From Caldifarciminota bacterium (lineage in GTDB: Bacteria > Hydrothermota > Hydrothermia > Hydrothermales > JAJRUZ01): DNA of 64,000 nucleotides. The notes under the pieces were generated by a model. That model ran no database searches and was not told the origin of the DNA. It worked only from the letters and a program-made list of their open reading frames with translations. The stretch is taken from positions 1 through 64,000 of the forward strand of contig JAJRUZ010000065.1 of the NCBI GenBank assembly GCA_024277525.1, given 5' to 3'. Positions 19,083 to 30,998 of the stretch are shown one piece after another. A program made the translations under genes and the position numbers. Within the stretch, counting starts at the first letter, position 1, and the number at the start of each line of letters is the position of its first letter.

Positions 19083-21479
19083 TTATACCTTCAGAATTTC
19101 CACATTACCATCCTTGAAAGTCACTTTTATTTTTTCTCCTTCTTTGATTTCTCCTTTAATTATTTTATATGAGATTTCATTCTCCACAATTTTTGAAATC
19201 ACCCTTTTAAGCGGTCTTGCACCGAAGGATGGGTCATACCCCCTGGCTATTATTGCTTCTTTTATACTTTCATCAAAAATCACTTTTATGTTTCTCTCTT
19301 TCAAAGCCTCTTTTAACGGCTCAAGTTCCAATTCAACTATTTTTTTAAGATCCTCTTTATCAAGAGGCTTAAAAACGATTATCTCATCGATTCTATTTAT
19401 AAACTCAGGAGGGAAATGTCTCTGTGCAAGATTTAAAACCCTTATTTTTTTACTTTCAAAATCAATTCCGTTTTCCAAGAGATAATCAGAACCCAAATTG
19501 CTGGTCATTATAAAAATTGTATTTCTAAAATCAACCGTTCTTCCGTGAGAATCCGTTAATCTTCCCGCATCAAAGACCTGTAACAGAATATTCAATACTT
19601 CGGGATTCGCTTTTTCTATCTCATCAAGCAAAATGACCTGATAAGGTCTTCTTCTTACCGCCTCTGTTAATTGTCCCCCTTTCTCATACCCCACATAACC
19701 CGGAGGAGCCCCTATGAGTCTGGAGACCGTGTGTTTTTCCATATATTCCGACATATCTATTCTTAACAACGCATCAGGATCCTTAAACAAAAACCTGGCA
19801 AGTTCTCTTGCTAAATGTGTCTTACCCACACCCGTAGGACCTAAGAACAAAAATACCCCTATTGGTCTCTGCTTTATCTGGAGCCCGGCTCTTGACCTTC
19901 TTATTGCTTCTGAAACAGCTTTAACAGCCTCTCCCTGTCCGATCACCCTCTTTGAAAGCTCTTCTTCCATTCTTAGTAACCTCTCCGCTTCATCCTCTAC
20001 AAGCTCCTGAACAGGAATACCAGTGAGTTTGGCAACTATTTCTGCAATATCCTCTTTATCAACCACATCATCAGCCTTTGCTTTTTTCTCCCATTCTCTT
20101 TTCTTTTCTTCATAAATTCTGCAGTATTTATCAAGTTTCTCCTTTATTTCTTTTGCTTTTTCATTATCACCGTAAGATACCGCTGTTTTTCCTTCCTCTT
20201 CTAATTTCTCTATCTCTTCTTTTAGAGATTTCAAATCCTCGGGCATTTCCGAAAGTCTCATTCTGGTGTAAGCACATGCTTCATCAAGAAGGTCAATTGC
20301 TTTGTCCGGCAATTTTCGTCCTTGAATATACCTTGCAGAAAGCTTTGCTGCTGCCTCTATAGCATCATCTTTTATTTTCACTTTATGATGTTCCTCATAC
20401 CTTTGCTTAAGTCCCTTTAATATCTTTATTGTATTTTCAATGCTCGGCTCATCCACAAAAATCGGTTGAAATCTCCTCTCAAGTGCCCCGTCCTTTTCTA
20501 TATGCTCCCTGTATTCATCAAGGGTGGTTGCACCTATTACTCTTAATTCACCTGCTGCAAGTGAGGGTTTCAAAAGATTAGCAGCATCAATTGCCCCTTC
20601 TGCTGCTCCGGCACCTACTATTGTGTGAATCTCATCAATAAAAAGTATTATTTCCCCTTTCCTCTTTTTTACTTCATCTACAACTGCCTTCAATCTTTCC
20701 TCAAATTCTCCCCTGAATTTTGTTCCTGCGAGAATAGAACCCATATCAAGCTGCAAAATTTTCTTGTCTTTCAAAGGATCAGGAACCTCTCCTTTTACAA
20801 TCCTCTGAGCAAGTCCATAAACTATTGCTGTCTTTCCTACCCCCGGCTCACCTATTAAAACCGGATTGTTTTTGGTCTTCCTCAATAAAACCATGATTGT
20901 CTTTTCTATTTCTTCATCCCTTCCTATTACAGGGTCAAGTTTGTTATTTTTTGCAAGTAAAGTCAGATCCTGAGTGTACCTTTCAAGGGCTTTATATTTG
21001 CTCTCTGCCTGAGGGTCAAGAACCCTCTGTGTTCCCCTTATTTCGTACAATGCCTTATAGACTTTTTCTTTATCAATATGATACTCTGAAAGGATTCTTC
21101 CGGCATCCCCGTCTCCTTTCTCAACAATTCCGAGAAAAAGATGTTCCGAGGCAATATACTCGTCTCCCATCCTTTTTGCCTCTTCCTCTGCTAATTTAAA
21201 AACATCATTCAACCTCGGAGTTATGTAAATCTGATTTACAGGATAAGAACCGGTTTCAAATTGAGGCATTTTCAAAAGCGCCCTTTTGACCTTTTCTTTT
21301 AAAATAAGGGGAGAAATTCCGAGCCTGTTTAATATTTCCGGCACAGAAGAATTTTTATCTTCTAAAAGTCCGTATAAAAGATGCTCCACATCAAGTTGAG
21401 TGTGTTTCAAATCCATTAAAATATTTTGTGCCTTATAAATTGCCTCTTTCGCACTATCGGTAAATTTTTCAATTCTCAT
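19083..21479 (-). CDS. clpC: ClpC-type AAA+ unfoldase
   Basis: N-terminal Clp_N repeats, two Walker A motifs ([22 protein letters not shown]), UVR-like linker. Confidence 0.93.
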   Translation of the reverse strand: MRIEKFTDSAKEAIYKAQNILMDLKHTQLDVEHLLYGLLEDKNSSVPEILNRLGISPLILKEKVKRALLKMPQFETGSYPVNQIYITPRLNDVFKLAEEEAKRMGDEYIASEHLFLGIVEKGDGDAGRILSEYHIDKEKVYKALYEIRGTQRVLDPQAESKYKALERYTQDLTLLAKNNKLDPVIGRDEEIEKTIMVLLRKTKNNPVLIGEPGVGKTAIVYGLAQRIVKGEVPDPLKDKKILQLDMGSILAGTKFRGEFEERLKAVVDEVKKRKGEIILFIDEIHTIVGAGAAEGAIDAANLLKPSLAAGELRVIGATTLDEYREHIEKDGALERRFQPIFVDEPSIENTIKILKGLKQRYEEHHKVKIKDDAIEAAAKLSARYIQGRKLPDKAIDLLDEACAYTRMRLSEMPEDLKSLKEEIEKLEEEGKTAVSYGDNEKAKEIKEKLDKYCRIYEEKKREWEKKAKADDVVDKEDIAEIVAKLTGIPVQELVEDEAERLLRMEEELSKRVIGQGEAVKAVSEAIRRSRAGLQIKQRPIGVFLFLGPTGVGKTHLARELARFLFKDPDALLRIDMSEYMEKHTVSRLIGAPPGYVGYEKGGQLTEAVRRRPYQVILLDEIEKANPEVLNILLQVFDAGRLTDSHGRTVDFRNTIFIMTSNLGSDYLLENGIDFESKKIRVLNLAQRHFPPEFINRIDEIIVFKPLDKEDLKKIVELELEPLKEALKERNIKVIFDESIKEAIIARGYDPSFGARPLKRVISKIVENEISYKIIKGEIKEGEKIKVTFKDGNVEILKV

Positions 21480-21559
21480 TTTTTCCTCCTCCTTTTTCTT
21501 ATAAATAACTTTTATTCTTCAAATTTGCAAGTCTTAAACGTTTTTTTTTAAAATCTATT

Positions 21560-23398
21560 ATGATAGGAAAAATTTTCATTATCTGGCTTTTAAATTCTCC
21601 TCTTAAACCGAATTTAAAACCCCTGAGTCTGAGTTTGACTTCACATGATTTTGATATTATTTCTTATGACCTCAATCTATGGGTTGATGTATATGCTGAA
21701 ACATTGAAGGGGTACAATGAAATAAAATTTATGAGTTTAAAAAACGGGCTTGACAGCATATTCCTTCATTTTACAGATAGTTTAAATGTTGATAGCATAG
21801 TAAACTCACGTTCTTTCATTCATACTTCGGGGAACCTTTTAATTTATTTAAACACCCCGCTTGATTCAGGAGCAATTGACAGTGTAAAAATTTTTTACAA
21901 AGGGACCCCCTCAACCGAGGGAGGAGTGGGATTTTTCTTTTATCCCTCTTCAAATCTCGCATACTCCTTTACGGAACCGGATGGAGCAAGGAACTGGTTT
22001 CCGTGTTTTGACGAGCCCGCGGAGAAAGCAAAAATTTCCTTTCATATAAAAGTGCTTGACACATTTGTGGTTGCCGGAAACGGTGTTCTTGATTCAGTTC
22101 AGTATAAAGGAGACACAGCAATTTATCACTGGCGTACTAATTATGGCATTTCTACCTATTTAATGGCAATTTCAATCCATCCCTATGCGATTCTTTCGGA
22201 TACCTGGCAATTGATGCCGATAATGAATTTTGTTTATCCTGCTGATACATCGGATGCCGAGATTGTTTTTCAGAATACACCCGAAATGTTAAGTTTTTTA
22301 TCCGATAAATTCGGGGAATACCCTTTTGTAAGTGAAAAATACGGACATGCAGAGGTTTTGGCTTATGGATGGGGTGCAATGGAACACGCAACAATAACTT
22401 TCATTCATCAATATTTTGTTCAAAATCCCTCTTTTTATTCCGAAATGGTTGTCTTACATGAACTTGCTCATCATTGGTTCGGAAACTCGGTCACATGTGA
22501 AGATTGGACGGATATATGGTTAAATGAAGGATTTGCCTCTTACTGTGAAGCTCTATGGAGGGAATATAAAAGCGGTTATCCCGCGTATATGAATTACATA
22601 CATAATTTCCAAAACAATGTCTTAAGTTCTTCACTTGAATGGACATCTCCCATATATGACCCTAATCCACTTTTCAGTGTGATAACCTATGACAAAGCCG
22701 CGTGTGTGCTTCACATGTTAAGATTTCTGATAAACGATGACACTTTATTTTTCAATTCACTTAAAGATTATCATTTAACTTTTAAATATGATAATGCAAC
22801 AACAGAAGAACTGAAAAATTTCCTGATACAGAGAACGGGAATTGACCTGAACAAATTTTTTGATCAATGGATATACAAAGTGGGACATCCTCAGATAGAA
22901 TGGAGTTATAAAATTTTGAATGATACTGTTTTAGTAGAAATATGGCAAGTGCAGGATACATCTCTGTATAACACAAGCATCTTTGAATTTCCATTAGAGA
23001 TAGGAATTTTAAGGCAAGCCGGAGATACAGTATTTGTGAGAGTAATTGATTCTTTACAATATCAAAAATTCAGAATTTATCCCGGTTTTGTAGCCCAGGA
23101 TGTTTACCTTGATCCGCATAGAAACATACTGATGGAAAAAACACTTCTTGCGGAAGAAAAATTTTCCTATAAGGAAAAACAGGATATTAAGTTAGTTATT
23201 AAAAACGGAAAATACTTTGTAAAATCTCCGGATAAGAAGAATTATAAAATAACCCTCTATGATGTTAACGGAAGAAAAATATTTGAAAAAGAAAAATGCG
23301 GTATTTTTAAAATTAATCTCAAAAAATCGGGTAATTTTATAATACTATTGCAAAGAAATAAAAAGAAAAAATATTTCAAAATATGGAACATAAGATAA
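21560..23398 (+). CDS. M1-family metallopeptidase with C-terminal T9SS-like sorting domain
   Basis: GAMEHATITF, HELAHHWFGNSVTCEDWTDIWLNEGFA (HExxH...E); C-terminal ITLYDVNGRKIFEKEKCGIFKINLKKSGNFIILL. Confidence 0.9.
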   Translation: MIGKIFIIWLLNSPLKPNLKPLSLSLTSHDFDIISYDLNLWVDVYAETLKGYNEIKFMSLKNGLDSIFLHFTDSLNVDSIVNSRSFIHTSGNLLIYLNTPLDSGAIDSVKIFYKGTPSTEGGVGFFFYPSSNLAYSFTEPDGARNWFPCFDEPAEKAKISFHIKVLDTFVVAGNGVLDSVQYKGDTAIYHWRTNYGISTYLMAISIHPYAILSDTWQLMPIMNFVYPADTSDAEIVFQNTPEMLSFLSDKFGEYPFVSEKYGHAEVLAYGWGAMEHATITFIHQYFVQNPSFYSEMVVLHELAHHWFGNSVTCEDWTDIWLNEGFASYCEALWREYKSGYPAYMNYIHNFQNNVLSSSLEWTSPIYDPNPLFSVITYDKAACVLHMLRFLINDDTLFFNSLKDYHLTFKYDNATTEELKNFLIQRTGIDLNKFFDQWIYKVGHPQIEWSYKILNDTVLVEIWQVQDTSLYNTSIFEFPLEIGILRQAGDTVFVRVIDSLQYQKFRIYPGFVAQDVYLDPHRNILMEKTLLAEEKFSYKEKQDIKLVIKNGKYFVKSPDKKNYKITLYDVNGRKIFEKEKCGIFKINLKKSGNFIILLQRNKKKKYFKIWNIR

Positions 23399-24189
23399 AG
23401 AATATTCTACTTATTTACAATCCTGCAAAGCAGGGGGTTGAGAAATTAATAAAAAAAATAAAGAAAAAAATTGAAAATAAAAAAAGAAAAATTTTGGTGG
23501 GCATAGAGCCTGAAAAATTTATAAATAAAAAAATCGATCTTGTAATAACCATAGGAGGGGATGGAACTCTTTTAAAAGCAGTTCATTTTTTGCCTGACCC
23601 TTTATATTTGGGCATTCATATGGGAAGGGTAGGATTTCTATGTGAAGTCAACAAAAATGAAATAGATAAAGCAATTAACAGAATTTTAGAGGAAAAATTT
23701 GATGTCTATGAAAGGGATACTATAACTATAAGTTTTGAAGAAAAGAATTTTTGGGCAATAAATGATATTCTTGTAAGAAACGAGCCCGCGGGTAGGGTTA
23801 TGGAGTTTGACCTTATTATAAGCAAAATAAAGTTTCATTACATTGCGGATGGTATTCTATTTTCCACTCCGACGGGTTCAACAGCATATAATCTCGCTCT
23901 GAACGGTACTATTTTACATCATAATTTAAAAGGCTTTTGTATAAACATAATTGCTCCTTTTAATGTCAACGCAAGACCTTTTATTATACCCGAAGGAGAG
24001 AAAGTCATTTTAATAGCAAAGGGCAAGACACATATAGCAAAAGTGTGGATAGATGGACAAAGGGAAATTGAATTGCCTTTGAACATTAAAGCAGAAATTT
24101 CATTAAATAAAAAGAGAATCAAATTCATAAGTTTTAAAAACAAAGTTAAAAATATATACAAAAGATTGAAAGAGAAATTTAATTTTTGA
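23383..24189 (+). CDS. nadK: NAD kinase
   Basis: TIGGDGTLLKA, GRVGFLCEV, TPTGSTAYNLAL. Confidence 0.95.
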   Translation: MEHKIKNILLIYNPAKQGVEKLIKKIKKKIENKKRKILVGIEPEKFINKKIDLVITIGGDGTLLKAVHFLPDPLYLGIHMGRVGFLCEVNKNEIDKAINRILEEKFDVYERDTITISFEEKNFWAINDILVRNEPAGRVMEFDLIISKIKFHYIADGILFSTPTGSTAYNLALNGTILHHNLKGFCINIIAPFNVNARPFIIPEGEKVILIAKGKTHIAKVWIDGQREIELPLNIKAEISLNKKRIKFISFKNKVKNIYKRLKEKFNF

Positions 24190-24193
24190 AAAC

Positions 24194-25843
24194 ATGTTAT
24201 GCTATTTAAGATTAAAAAATTATCTTTTAATTCCTGAAATAGAACTTAATTTTAAAGATGGGTTCACATGCTTCACAGGAGAAACAGGAGCAGGAAAGTC
24301 AATGATTCTCGGAAGTATTGAATTATTAAAAGGAGAAAGAGTAGATTGGAAAATATTTGAAGGACAAAAAGAAGTGATAATAGAAGGGATATTCAGATTA
24401 AAACCGGACAAAGAAATTTTAAATAAGTATGACCTACAAATAGAAGACGAGATTTTTATCCAAAGGGTACTTGATCCCGAACAGAAAATATCAAAAATAA
24501 GGATAAACGGAATACCGGTATCTGCTTCAATTTTAAAAGAAATTTTTGAAAAATATATAGAAATACACGGACAGCACTCTCAAGTGTATCTATTATCAAA
24601 AGATAATCAAATTGATATTTTGGATGCATTTGCAGGATTGAGTAAAAAATTAAAAGATTTTAAAGATTTATTTAGAAATTATAAAAAAATGAAAAAGGAA
24701 TATGATGAATTGAAAAGAAACTATGAAAGAATTCTCTCGATGAAGGATTTTATGGAGCATTCAATCAAGGAGATGGAAGAGATAAACATAGAAAATATAG
24801 ATACAGAAAGTCTCTTTGATGAATATAGAAAACTTTATTCCAAAAAAGAGTTGAAAGAAAAAATAAATGAAATTATGTTTGAATTGAGCGAAGGTGAAGA
24901 ATCGATTGTAAATAAATTAAACAAAATTTTGAAGTATGAAAATTTATTCAAAGAATTTAATTTACAGCCTTTTAATATGGTCTCGGATGCTTTAAATATT
25001 TTACAGGAAGCAGAATCCGAATTTGTTAAAATGAGATTTGAAGAGGAAGAAGATGAAAAAAAACTTGAAAATTTGCAAAATTTGTTGCAAAAAATAGAGG
25101 AACTTAAAAGAAAGCACAGAACGGATGAAAAAGGTCTTTTATTTCTTTATAAAAAATGGAAAGAAGAACTTGAAAGTTTTGAAAAGCTTTTTGATAAATT
25201 GAAAGATACGGAAATAATGTTAAATGAAATTGAGAATAAATTAAAAAACATGGCAGAGGAGATAAGTTTTTTAAGGAAAACAAAAGCTGAAGAACTGAAA
25301 TATAAATTGGTTGAAGAACTACACAAACTCGGTTTTTCATATGTTAAATTTGAAATAGAGTTCAGTGAAAGGGAAATTTATGAAAAAGGAAAAGATGAAG
25401 TTAATTTCTTAATTTCTACATCCAAGGATAGAAAGCTTTTTTTGCTTTCAAAAGTTGCTTCCGGAGGAGAACTGTCAAGGATTATGCTTGCACTTAAAAC
25501 TTTAATTACAAAGGAAGATGAAAAGAGAATCATGATCTTTGATGAGGTAGATGTGGGAATAGGAGGAGAAGTTGCAAGAATTGTCGGAAAGAATTTAAAG
25601 AAATTAAGTAAAGGGAAACAAGTTTTTTGTGTCACACATCTTCCTCAAATTGCCTGTTTTGCTGATCATCATTATTTTGTTTACAAAGAGGAGACAAGAT
25701 ATAGAACAATTGTAAAGGTTAAAGAGCTCAAAAGTGAATCAGAAAGAGAAAGGGAAATTGCAAGGATGATTGCGGGTGAAAAAGTGGATGAAAATTCTTT
25801 AAAAGCAGCAAGAACTCTGTTAAAAGAAGGAATAAAAATATGA
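24194..25843 (+). CDS. recN: DNA repair protein RecN
   Basis: GETGAGKSMIL, IHGQHSQVYLL, SGGELSRIMLALK, MIFDEVDVGIGG. Confidence 0.96.
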   Translation: MLCYLRLKNYLLIPEIELNFKDGFTCFTGETGAGKSMILGSIELLKGERVDWKIFEGQKEVIIEGIFRLKPDKEILNKYDLQIEDEIFIQRVLDPEQKISKIRINGIPVSASILKEIFEKYIEIHGQHSQVYLLSKDNQIDILDAFAGLSKKLKDFKDLFRNYKKMKKEYDELKRNYERILSMKDFMEHSIKEMEEINIENIDTESLFDEYRKLYSKKELKEKINEIMFELSEGEESIVNKLNKILKYENLFKEFNLQPFNMVSDALNILQEAESEFVKMRFEEEEDEKKLENLQNLLQKIEELKRKHRTDEKGLLFLYKKWKEELESFEKLFDKLKDTEIMLNEIENKLKNMAEEISFLRKTKAEELKYKLVEELHKLGFSYVKFEIEFSEREIYEKGKDEVNFLISTSKDRKLFLLSKVASGGELSRIMLALKTLITKEDEKRIMIFDEVDVGIGGEVARIVGKNLKKLSKGKQVFCVTHLPQIACFADHHYFVYKEETRYRTIVKVKELKSESEREREIARMIAGEKVDENSLKAARTLLKEGIKI

Positions 25844-26376
25844 ATGTATTTTCTGTTCCCAATCTTCTTTCCTTATCCCGATTACCGATTTTATTAATCA
25901 CGATTTATTTCATAAAAATCAATCAAAACATACTTGTTATAACTTTTTTGTTAGTTGCAGTCATAACGGATATACTGGACGGTTACATGGCAAGAAGGAG
26001 AGGGGAAGAGACAATTTTGGGAAGGATTTTGGACCATCTGATAGACAAAATATTTTTCAATTCAATATCCTTTGCCCTTTATTTATATCGTGATTTACCT
26101 CTTTTTTTTGTAATAATTTTATTTATAAGAGATTTAGTAAGTCTATTTTTCGGGTATATAATATGGAAAAGGGGAAAGGTAATCGGTTCAAATCTTTCGG
26201 GAAAACTTGCCGGGTTTTCGCTTTCCCTTCTTTTTATTTTTTATCTCTTTAATTTGCCTTTTAAAGAATATCTCATTTACATTTCTTTAATTTTGCTTGC
26301 ATTTGCTTCTTCTGTTTATTTTATTGTTTTTGTTATATTCTGGATACAAACAAGGGAAGTGGAGAGAGCAAAATGA
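25840..26376 (+). CDS. CDP-alcohol phosphatidyltransferase (PgsA-like)
   Basis: VPNLLSLSRLP and TDILDGYMARRRGEETILGRILDHLIDK (DGxxAR...GxxxDxxxD-like). Confidence 0.85.
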   Translation: MNVFSVPNLLSLSRLPILLITIYFIKINQNILVITFLLVAVITDILDGYMARRRGEETILGRILDHLIDKIFFNSISFALYLYRDLPLFFVIILFIRDLVSLFFGYIIWKRGKVIGSNLSGKLAGFSLSLLFIFYLFNLPFKEYLIYISLILLAFASSVYFIVFVIFWIQTREVERAK

Positions 26377-26724
26377 TTTTCCTGTGATATGAAAGTAATT
26401 TTTGTAATCTTTTTGTCACTAAACTCTTCTTGAAGTTATGGGGAAGGAAAGTCTATTTCTAATATTTTTCTTCCTCTCCATTGTATACACAGAATAAAAT
26501 TTGAAAGTTAAAATATATTTTATCTTGTTTAGAATTTTTACCCATTCTGTCACTCCTTTTTACAAAATACCATACAACTAAACTCTATTCATTAGTGAAA
26601 TCTAAAAAATCTTCAGTTTCCTTAAAATACCAAATTCACTAAAATTTGTAATACTATTCTGTCACACGAAAATTAACACACTGAAATGTTAGACCCTGCA
26701 TATAAAATATAAAAACTGCTTAAC

Positions 26725-27270
26725 TCACTTCTTTTTAGGCTTTAAAATGGCTGCAAGTTGCCTGTTGCCCACTCTTTTTATTTCCCCCTCCGGAATAGCA
26801 AAATCTTTCACCCTTTCAAAGAATTTCTCCATTATCTCCTTGCCTTTTGTGTCCATCAGGATAATCTCTCTGCCTTTAAAAAATAACCTCACTTTCACCT
26901 TATGCCCATCCTCTATAAATTCCCTCAATTTTCTGATTTTAAGTTCTAAATCATGCTCACTTGTGGATGGTCTGAAGGATATTTCTTTTTCATCCGCAGA
27001 TTTATGATGTTTTTTCTTTTTCTTCATCTCATATTTAAATCTTCCGTAATCAAGAATTTTACATACAGGAGGATTTTCATGAGGAGCAACTTCAACAAGA
27101 TCAAGTCCCCTTTCATACGCAAGTTCAAGTGCTTGAGCCGTAGGCATTATGCCTATCATTTTACCATTCTCATCAACCACTCTTACCTCCTTTGCCTTTA
27201 TGTTCTCGTTAACTCTGTAAGGTTCCTTATCTCTTGCAACAGGTCCTCTCGGATACCATCTTCTTCCCAT
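26725..27270 (-). CDS. infC: Translation initiation factor IF-3
   Basis: YRVNENIKAKEVRVVDENGKMIGIM, EISFRPSTSEHDLELKIRKLREF. Confidence 0.96.
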   Translation of the reverse strand: MGRRWYPRGPVARDKEPYRVNENIKAKEVRVVDENGKMIGIMPTAQALELAYERGLDLVEVAPHENPPVCKILDYGRFKYEMKKKKKHHKSADEKEISFRPSTSEHDLELKIRKLREFIEDGHKVKVRLFFKGREIILMDTKGKEIMEKFFERVKDFAIPEGEIKRVGNRQLAAILKPKKK

Positions 27271-27291
27271 AAATATTACACGGGTTTAAAA

Positions 27292-27302
27292 GGATTTGAA
27301 CC
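27292..27302 (-). promoter_or_regulatory. T-arm-like leader element GG-TTCAAAT-CC upstream of infC
   Basis: Minus strand AAGGAAGGTTCAAATCCTTTT, 21 nt before ATG; preceded by TTGAAA-16-TAAAAT. Confidence 0.65.
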
Positions 27303-27367
27303 TTCCTTGGATAAATTTTATGAAAAAAATTCACCTTTTCAAAAAAGAATTTTTAAGGATATTGAAC

Positions 27368-29263
27368 CTAATTACTTTCAATTTCCTCCCTTAATAATTT
27401 AATAACTTTTCGGATTTCCATAATTCCTAAATCTCCTTCCCCGTGTTTGCGAACAGAAACAGCTTCCTTTTCTTCTTCTTTTTTACCTACAATAAACAAG
27501 TAAGGAATTTTTTGAATTTCAGCTTTTCTTACTTTATACCCTAATTTTTCATTCTCTGCATCAATACCCGCTCTTATTTTTTCTCTCTTCAACACATCCA
27601 GCACTTTTTCGGCATAATTCATAAATTTCTCACTAACAGGCAATATTCTAACCTGCTCCGGCGCAAGCCATAAAGGAAAGTTTCCTGCATAATGTTCGAT
27701 TAAAACTCCGAAAAATCTCTCAAAAGACCCGAGGAGAGCCCTGTGAATCATATAAGGTCTTTTATCTCTTCCATCACTGTCCCTAAAAGTTATATTAAAT
27801 CTCTCGGGCATGTTAAAATCAAACTGAATTGTTGTGCACTGCCATTCTCTCCCAATTGCATCTCTTATTAAAATGTCAATTTTAGGTCCGTAAAAAGCAC
27901 CTTCTCCTTCTGCTATTTCAAAACTTAAATTGACCTCCTTCGAAGCCTTTATAAGTGAATTTGTTGCCATCTCCCACATCTCATCCGTTCCGACATACTC
28001 TTCGGGCTTTGTTGAAATATAAACTTTATAATCCTTAAATCCGAATTTTTTCAAAACAAATAAGGCAAAATCAATAACACCTTTTATTTCATCCTCTACC
28101 TGTTCGGGTGTACAGAAAATATGGGCATCATCCTGTGTAAAACCCCTAACCCTTGCAAGACCGTGCAAAACTCCGCTTCTCTCCAATCTGTAAACTGTTC
28201 CGAATTCAAAAAACCTCAAAGGAAGATCTCTATAACTCCTTAAATTTGATCTGTATATTTGAATATGGAAAGGACAGTTCATGGGCTTTACAAAATACCC
28301 TTCTTCTTCCTCAAATTCCATCTCCGGATACATATTTTCTCTGTAAAAATCAAGATGACCCGAAATCTCCCATAACTTTTTCTTACCAACATGAGGGGTA
28401 TAAACAGGTAAATATCCTCTTTTTATATGTTCCTCAAACATAAAGTTCTCAATAATTCTTCTTATTATTGCACCTTTCGGATGCCATAGAATTAAACCTG
28501 CTCCGATATCCTCGGAATATGAAAATAGATCAAGTTCCTTACCCAGCTTTCTATGATCCCTCTTTTTCGCTTCTTCAATTTTCTTTAAATATTTTTCAAG
28601 TTCTTTCTCAGTAGGAAATGAAATTCCATAAATTCTCTGAAGAACAGGACCTTTCTCATCTTTTCTCCAATAGGAAGAAGAGGAAGATAAAATTTTAAAT
28701 GCCTTTACAAGTCCTGTTCTCAAGATATGAGGACCCATACATAAATCAACAAAATCTCCCTGTTTATAAACACTGACCTTATCGTCCTCAATCTCATTTA
28801 GAAGTTCTATTTTAAAATCTTCTCCTTTATCACGAAATATTCTTATTGCTTCTTCTTTTGATATTTCCATTCTCACTACTTCCAAATTTCTTTCAATTAT
28901 CTCTTTTGCTTTCTTTTCTATTTTTTCAAGGTCCTGAGGAGTAAAAGTATTATCTCCTGTATAAAAATCATAATGAAAGCCGTTTTCAATAGGAGGGCCG
29001 ATAGTTAATTTCACTTGAGGAAAAAGTTCTTTAACCGCTTGAGCAAGTATATGAGAGGATGTATGCCAAAAGGCTTCCCTTCCTTTGGGATGATCAAAAT
29101 CAACAATCTCAATTTCTTTTTCATTACCCTTTATTACATAACTTAAATCCTTCGGAACTCCATCTACAATTGCAATAAGATAATCTCTATCGTTTACAAG
29201 TTCAACAATTTTTTTGCCTTTATTACTGCCTATCTCTTCCTTTGATAAAACCTTTTTTTTCAT
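27368..29263 (-). CDS. thrS: Threonyl-tRNA synthetase
   Basis: TGS-like N-terminus, [35 protein letters not shown]. Confidence 0.97.
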   Translation of the reverse strand: MKKKVLSKEEIGSNKGKKIVELVNDRDYLIAIVDGVPKDLSYVIKGNEKEIEIVDFDHPKGREAFWHTSSHILAQAVKELFPQVKLTIGPPIENGFHYDFYTGDNTFTPQDLEKIEKKAKEIIERNLEVVRMEISKEEAIRIFRDKGEDFKIELLNEIEDDKVSVYKQGDFVDLCMGPHILRTGLVKAFKILSSSSSYWRKDEKGPVLQRIYGISFPTEKELEKYLKKIEEAKKRDHRKLGKELDLFSYSEDIGAGLILWHPKGAIIRRIIENFMFEEHIKRGYLPVYTPHVGKKKLWEISGHLDFYRENMYPEMEFEEEEGYFVKPMNCPFHIQIYRSNLRSYRDLPLRFFEFGTVYRLERSGVLHGLARVRGFTQDDAHIFCTPEQVEDEIKGVIDFALFVLKKFGFKDYKVYISTKPEEYVGTDEMWEMATNSLIKASKEVNLSFEIAEGEGAFYGPKIDILIRDAIGREWQCTTIQFDFNMPERFNITFRDSDGRDKRPYMIHRALLGSFERFFGVLIEHYAGNFPLWLAPEQVRILPVSEKFMNYAEKVLDVLKREKIRAGIDAENEKLGYKVRKAEIQKIPYLFIVGKKEEEKEAVSVRKHGEGDLGIMEIRKVIKLLREEIESN

Positions 29264-29350
29264 TTTTCTTTTTTAAAAATATACTTACTGCCGTTTTTTT
29301 CAGAATGCATAGAAAAATTATATCAAATAAGTTTTTCTTTTTGCAATAAT

Positions 29351-30919
29351 TCAAAAAGAAATTCTTTCGGATACACTTTTACCCTGTAAAAAGAGTAGCA
29401 GATAATCCCTTCCTCCTGCTTTTGAGTCTGTTCCCGACATATTAAATCCACCGAAAGGATGAACATCAACAAGTGCACCCGTGCATTTTCTGTTTATATA
29501 TAAATTACCAACATGAAATTCTTCTTTTGCTTTTATAATATTTTTTCTATCCATAGAAAATACGGAACCGGTTAATCCATAGACACTTGCATTTGCAATT
29601 CTTATGGCATCATCGAAATCTTTTGCTTTTATTACGGAAAGAACAGGTCCGAAAATTTCCTCCTGGGCAATTTTTGCATTTTTATCAACATCCGCAAAAA
29701 TAGTGGGCTCAATATAAAAACCTTCCTCAATATCAGCTTTCTTGCCACCTGTCAGAAGTCTCCCCTCATTTCTTCCTATTTCAATGTACTCTAAAATTTT
29801 CTTTTCCGCGGATGCGTTTATTACAGGTCCCATAAAATAGTTCTCTCTTGCGGGTCCTATCTCAATTTTTTTTGTTTCTTCGACAAGCATCTCAAGAACT
29901 TTATCATATACATTCTGATGAATGATTAATCTTGAACATGCAGAGCATTTTTGTCCTTGATACCCGAAAGCAGAAGCAAGGGTCCATTTCACAGCATCCT
30001 CAAGATTTGCGGACTCATCAATAATAATGGCATCTTTGCCTCCCATTTCTGCTATTACCCTTTTGAGCCATTTCTGTCCGGGTTGAACCTTTGCAGCAAG
30101 TTCATAAATATGACATCCCACTTCCCTTGAACCGGTAAATGCCACAAATCTGGTTTTAGGGTGGGCTACAAGGGGATCTCCGACTTTGGAACCAGGACCT
30201 GTAAGAAAATTAAGAACACCTTTCGGAAGTCCTGCTTCATGCATCAATTCAACAAATTTATAAGCAATTAAGGGCGCATCAGAGGAAGGCTTTAATATTG
30301 CGCAGTTTCCTGTAACAATGGATGCGGTTGTCATCCCGAGAGTTATTGCAAGCGGAAAATTCCAAGGCGGAATAATCACTCCTACCCCGAGCGGAATATA
30401 AAAATATTCGGGTATTTCACCCCTGTAGGGAGTCAAAGGTTGAAATTCACCGTATCTTGCTGCCTCCCTTGCATAAAATTCAAGATAATCAATTGCCTCC
30501 GCGGTATCAGCATCCGCCTCAGCCCAATTTTTACCGACTTCAAGAACCATTGTTGCGGAAAACTCATGTTTTCTTTTTCTCAGAAGATATGCTGCTCTTA
30601 AGAGTATTGCAGCCCTTTCCTTTGCAGGTATTCTCTTCCACTCCTCGAAAACTTTCCATGCAACCTCAAGTGTTTTTTCAATATGCTCTCTTTGAGCTAT
30701 TGAAAACTCCCCTATAACTTCCGAAGGTTTTGAGGGATTAAGGCTTTTAAATGTTTCATCCGTAAAAATTTTTTCTCCATTAATTATAAGCGGATATTTT
30801 TTACCGAGTTCTGATTCTATTTTTTTAATTGCGGATTCAAATGCACTTTTATTTTCAGGTATTGAAAAATCGGTAAAAGGTTCATTTTTAAAGGTTTCTA
30901 CATTAAATGGCATTTCCAT
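29351..30919 (-). CDS. pruA: 1-pyrroline-5-carboxylate dehydrogenase (P5CDH family)
   Basis: PPWNFPLAI, FTGSREVG, AEMGGKDAIIIDE, GYQGQKCSACSR, long N-terminal part typical of P5CDH. Confidence 0.88.
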   Translation of the reverse strand: MEMPFNVETFKNEPFTDFSIPENKSAFESAIKKIESELGKKYPLIINGEKIFTDETFKSLNPSKPSEVIGEFSIAQREHIEKTLEVAWKVFEEWKRIPAKERAAILLRAAYLLRKRKHEFSATMVLEVGKNWAEADADTAEAIDYLEFYAREAARYGEFQPLTPYRGEIPEYFYIPLGVGVIIPPWNFPLAITLGMTTASIVTGNCAILKPSSDAPLIAYKFVELMHEAGLPKGVLNFLTGPGSKVGDPLVAHPKTRFVAFTGSREVGCHIYELAAKVQPGQKWLKRVIAEMGGKDAIIIDESANLEDAVKWTLASAFGYQGQKCSACSRLIIHQNVYDKVLEMLVEETKKIEIGPARENYFMGPVINASAEKKILEYIEIGRNEGRLLTGGKKADIEEGFYIEPTIFADVDKNAKIAQEEIFGPVLSVIKAKDFDDAIRIANASVYGLTGSVFSMDRKNIIKAKEEFHVGNLYINRKCTGALVDVHPFGGFNMSGTDSKAGGRDYLLLFLQGKSVSERISF

Positions 30920-30935
30920 ACCTCCTTTTTTAAGG

Positions 30936-30946
30936 GGGATTCAACC
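30936..30946 (-). promoter_or_regulatory. T-arm-like leader element (GGG-TTGAAT-CCC variant) upstream of pruA
   Basis: Minus strand CGGGTTGAATCCCCCTTAAA, just downstream of TTGAAA-18-TATAAT. Confidence 0.5.
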
Positions 30947-30998
30947 CGATGGGTCTTTATTATAGGAAAAGAAAGAAGATATTTTCAAAATTTAAAAA

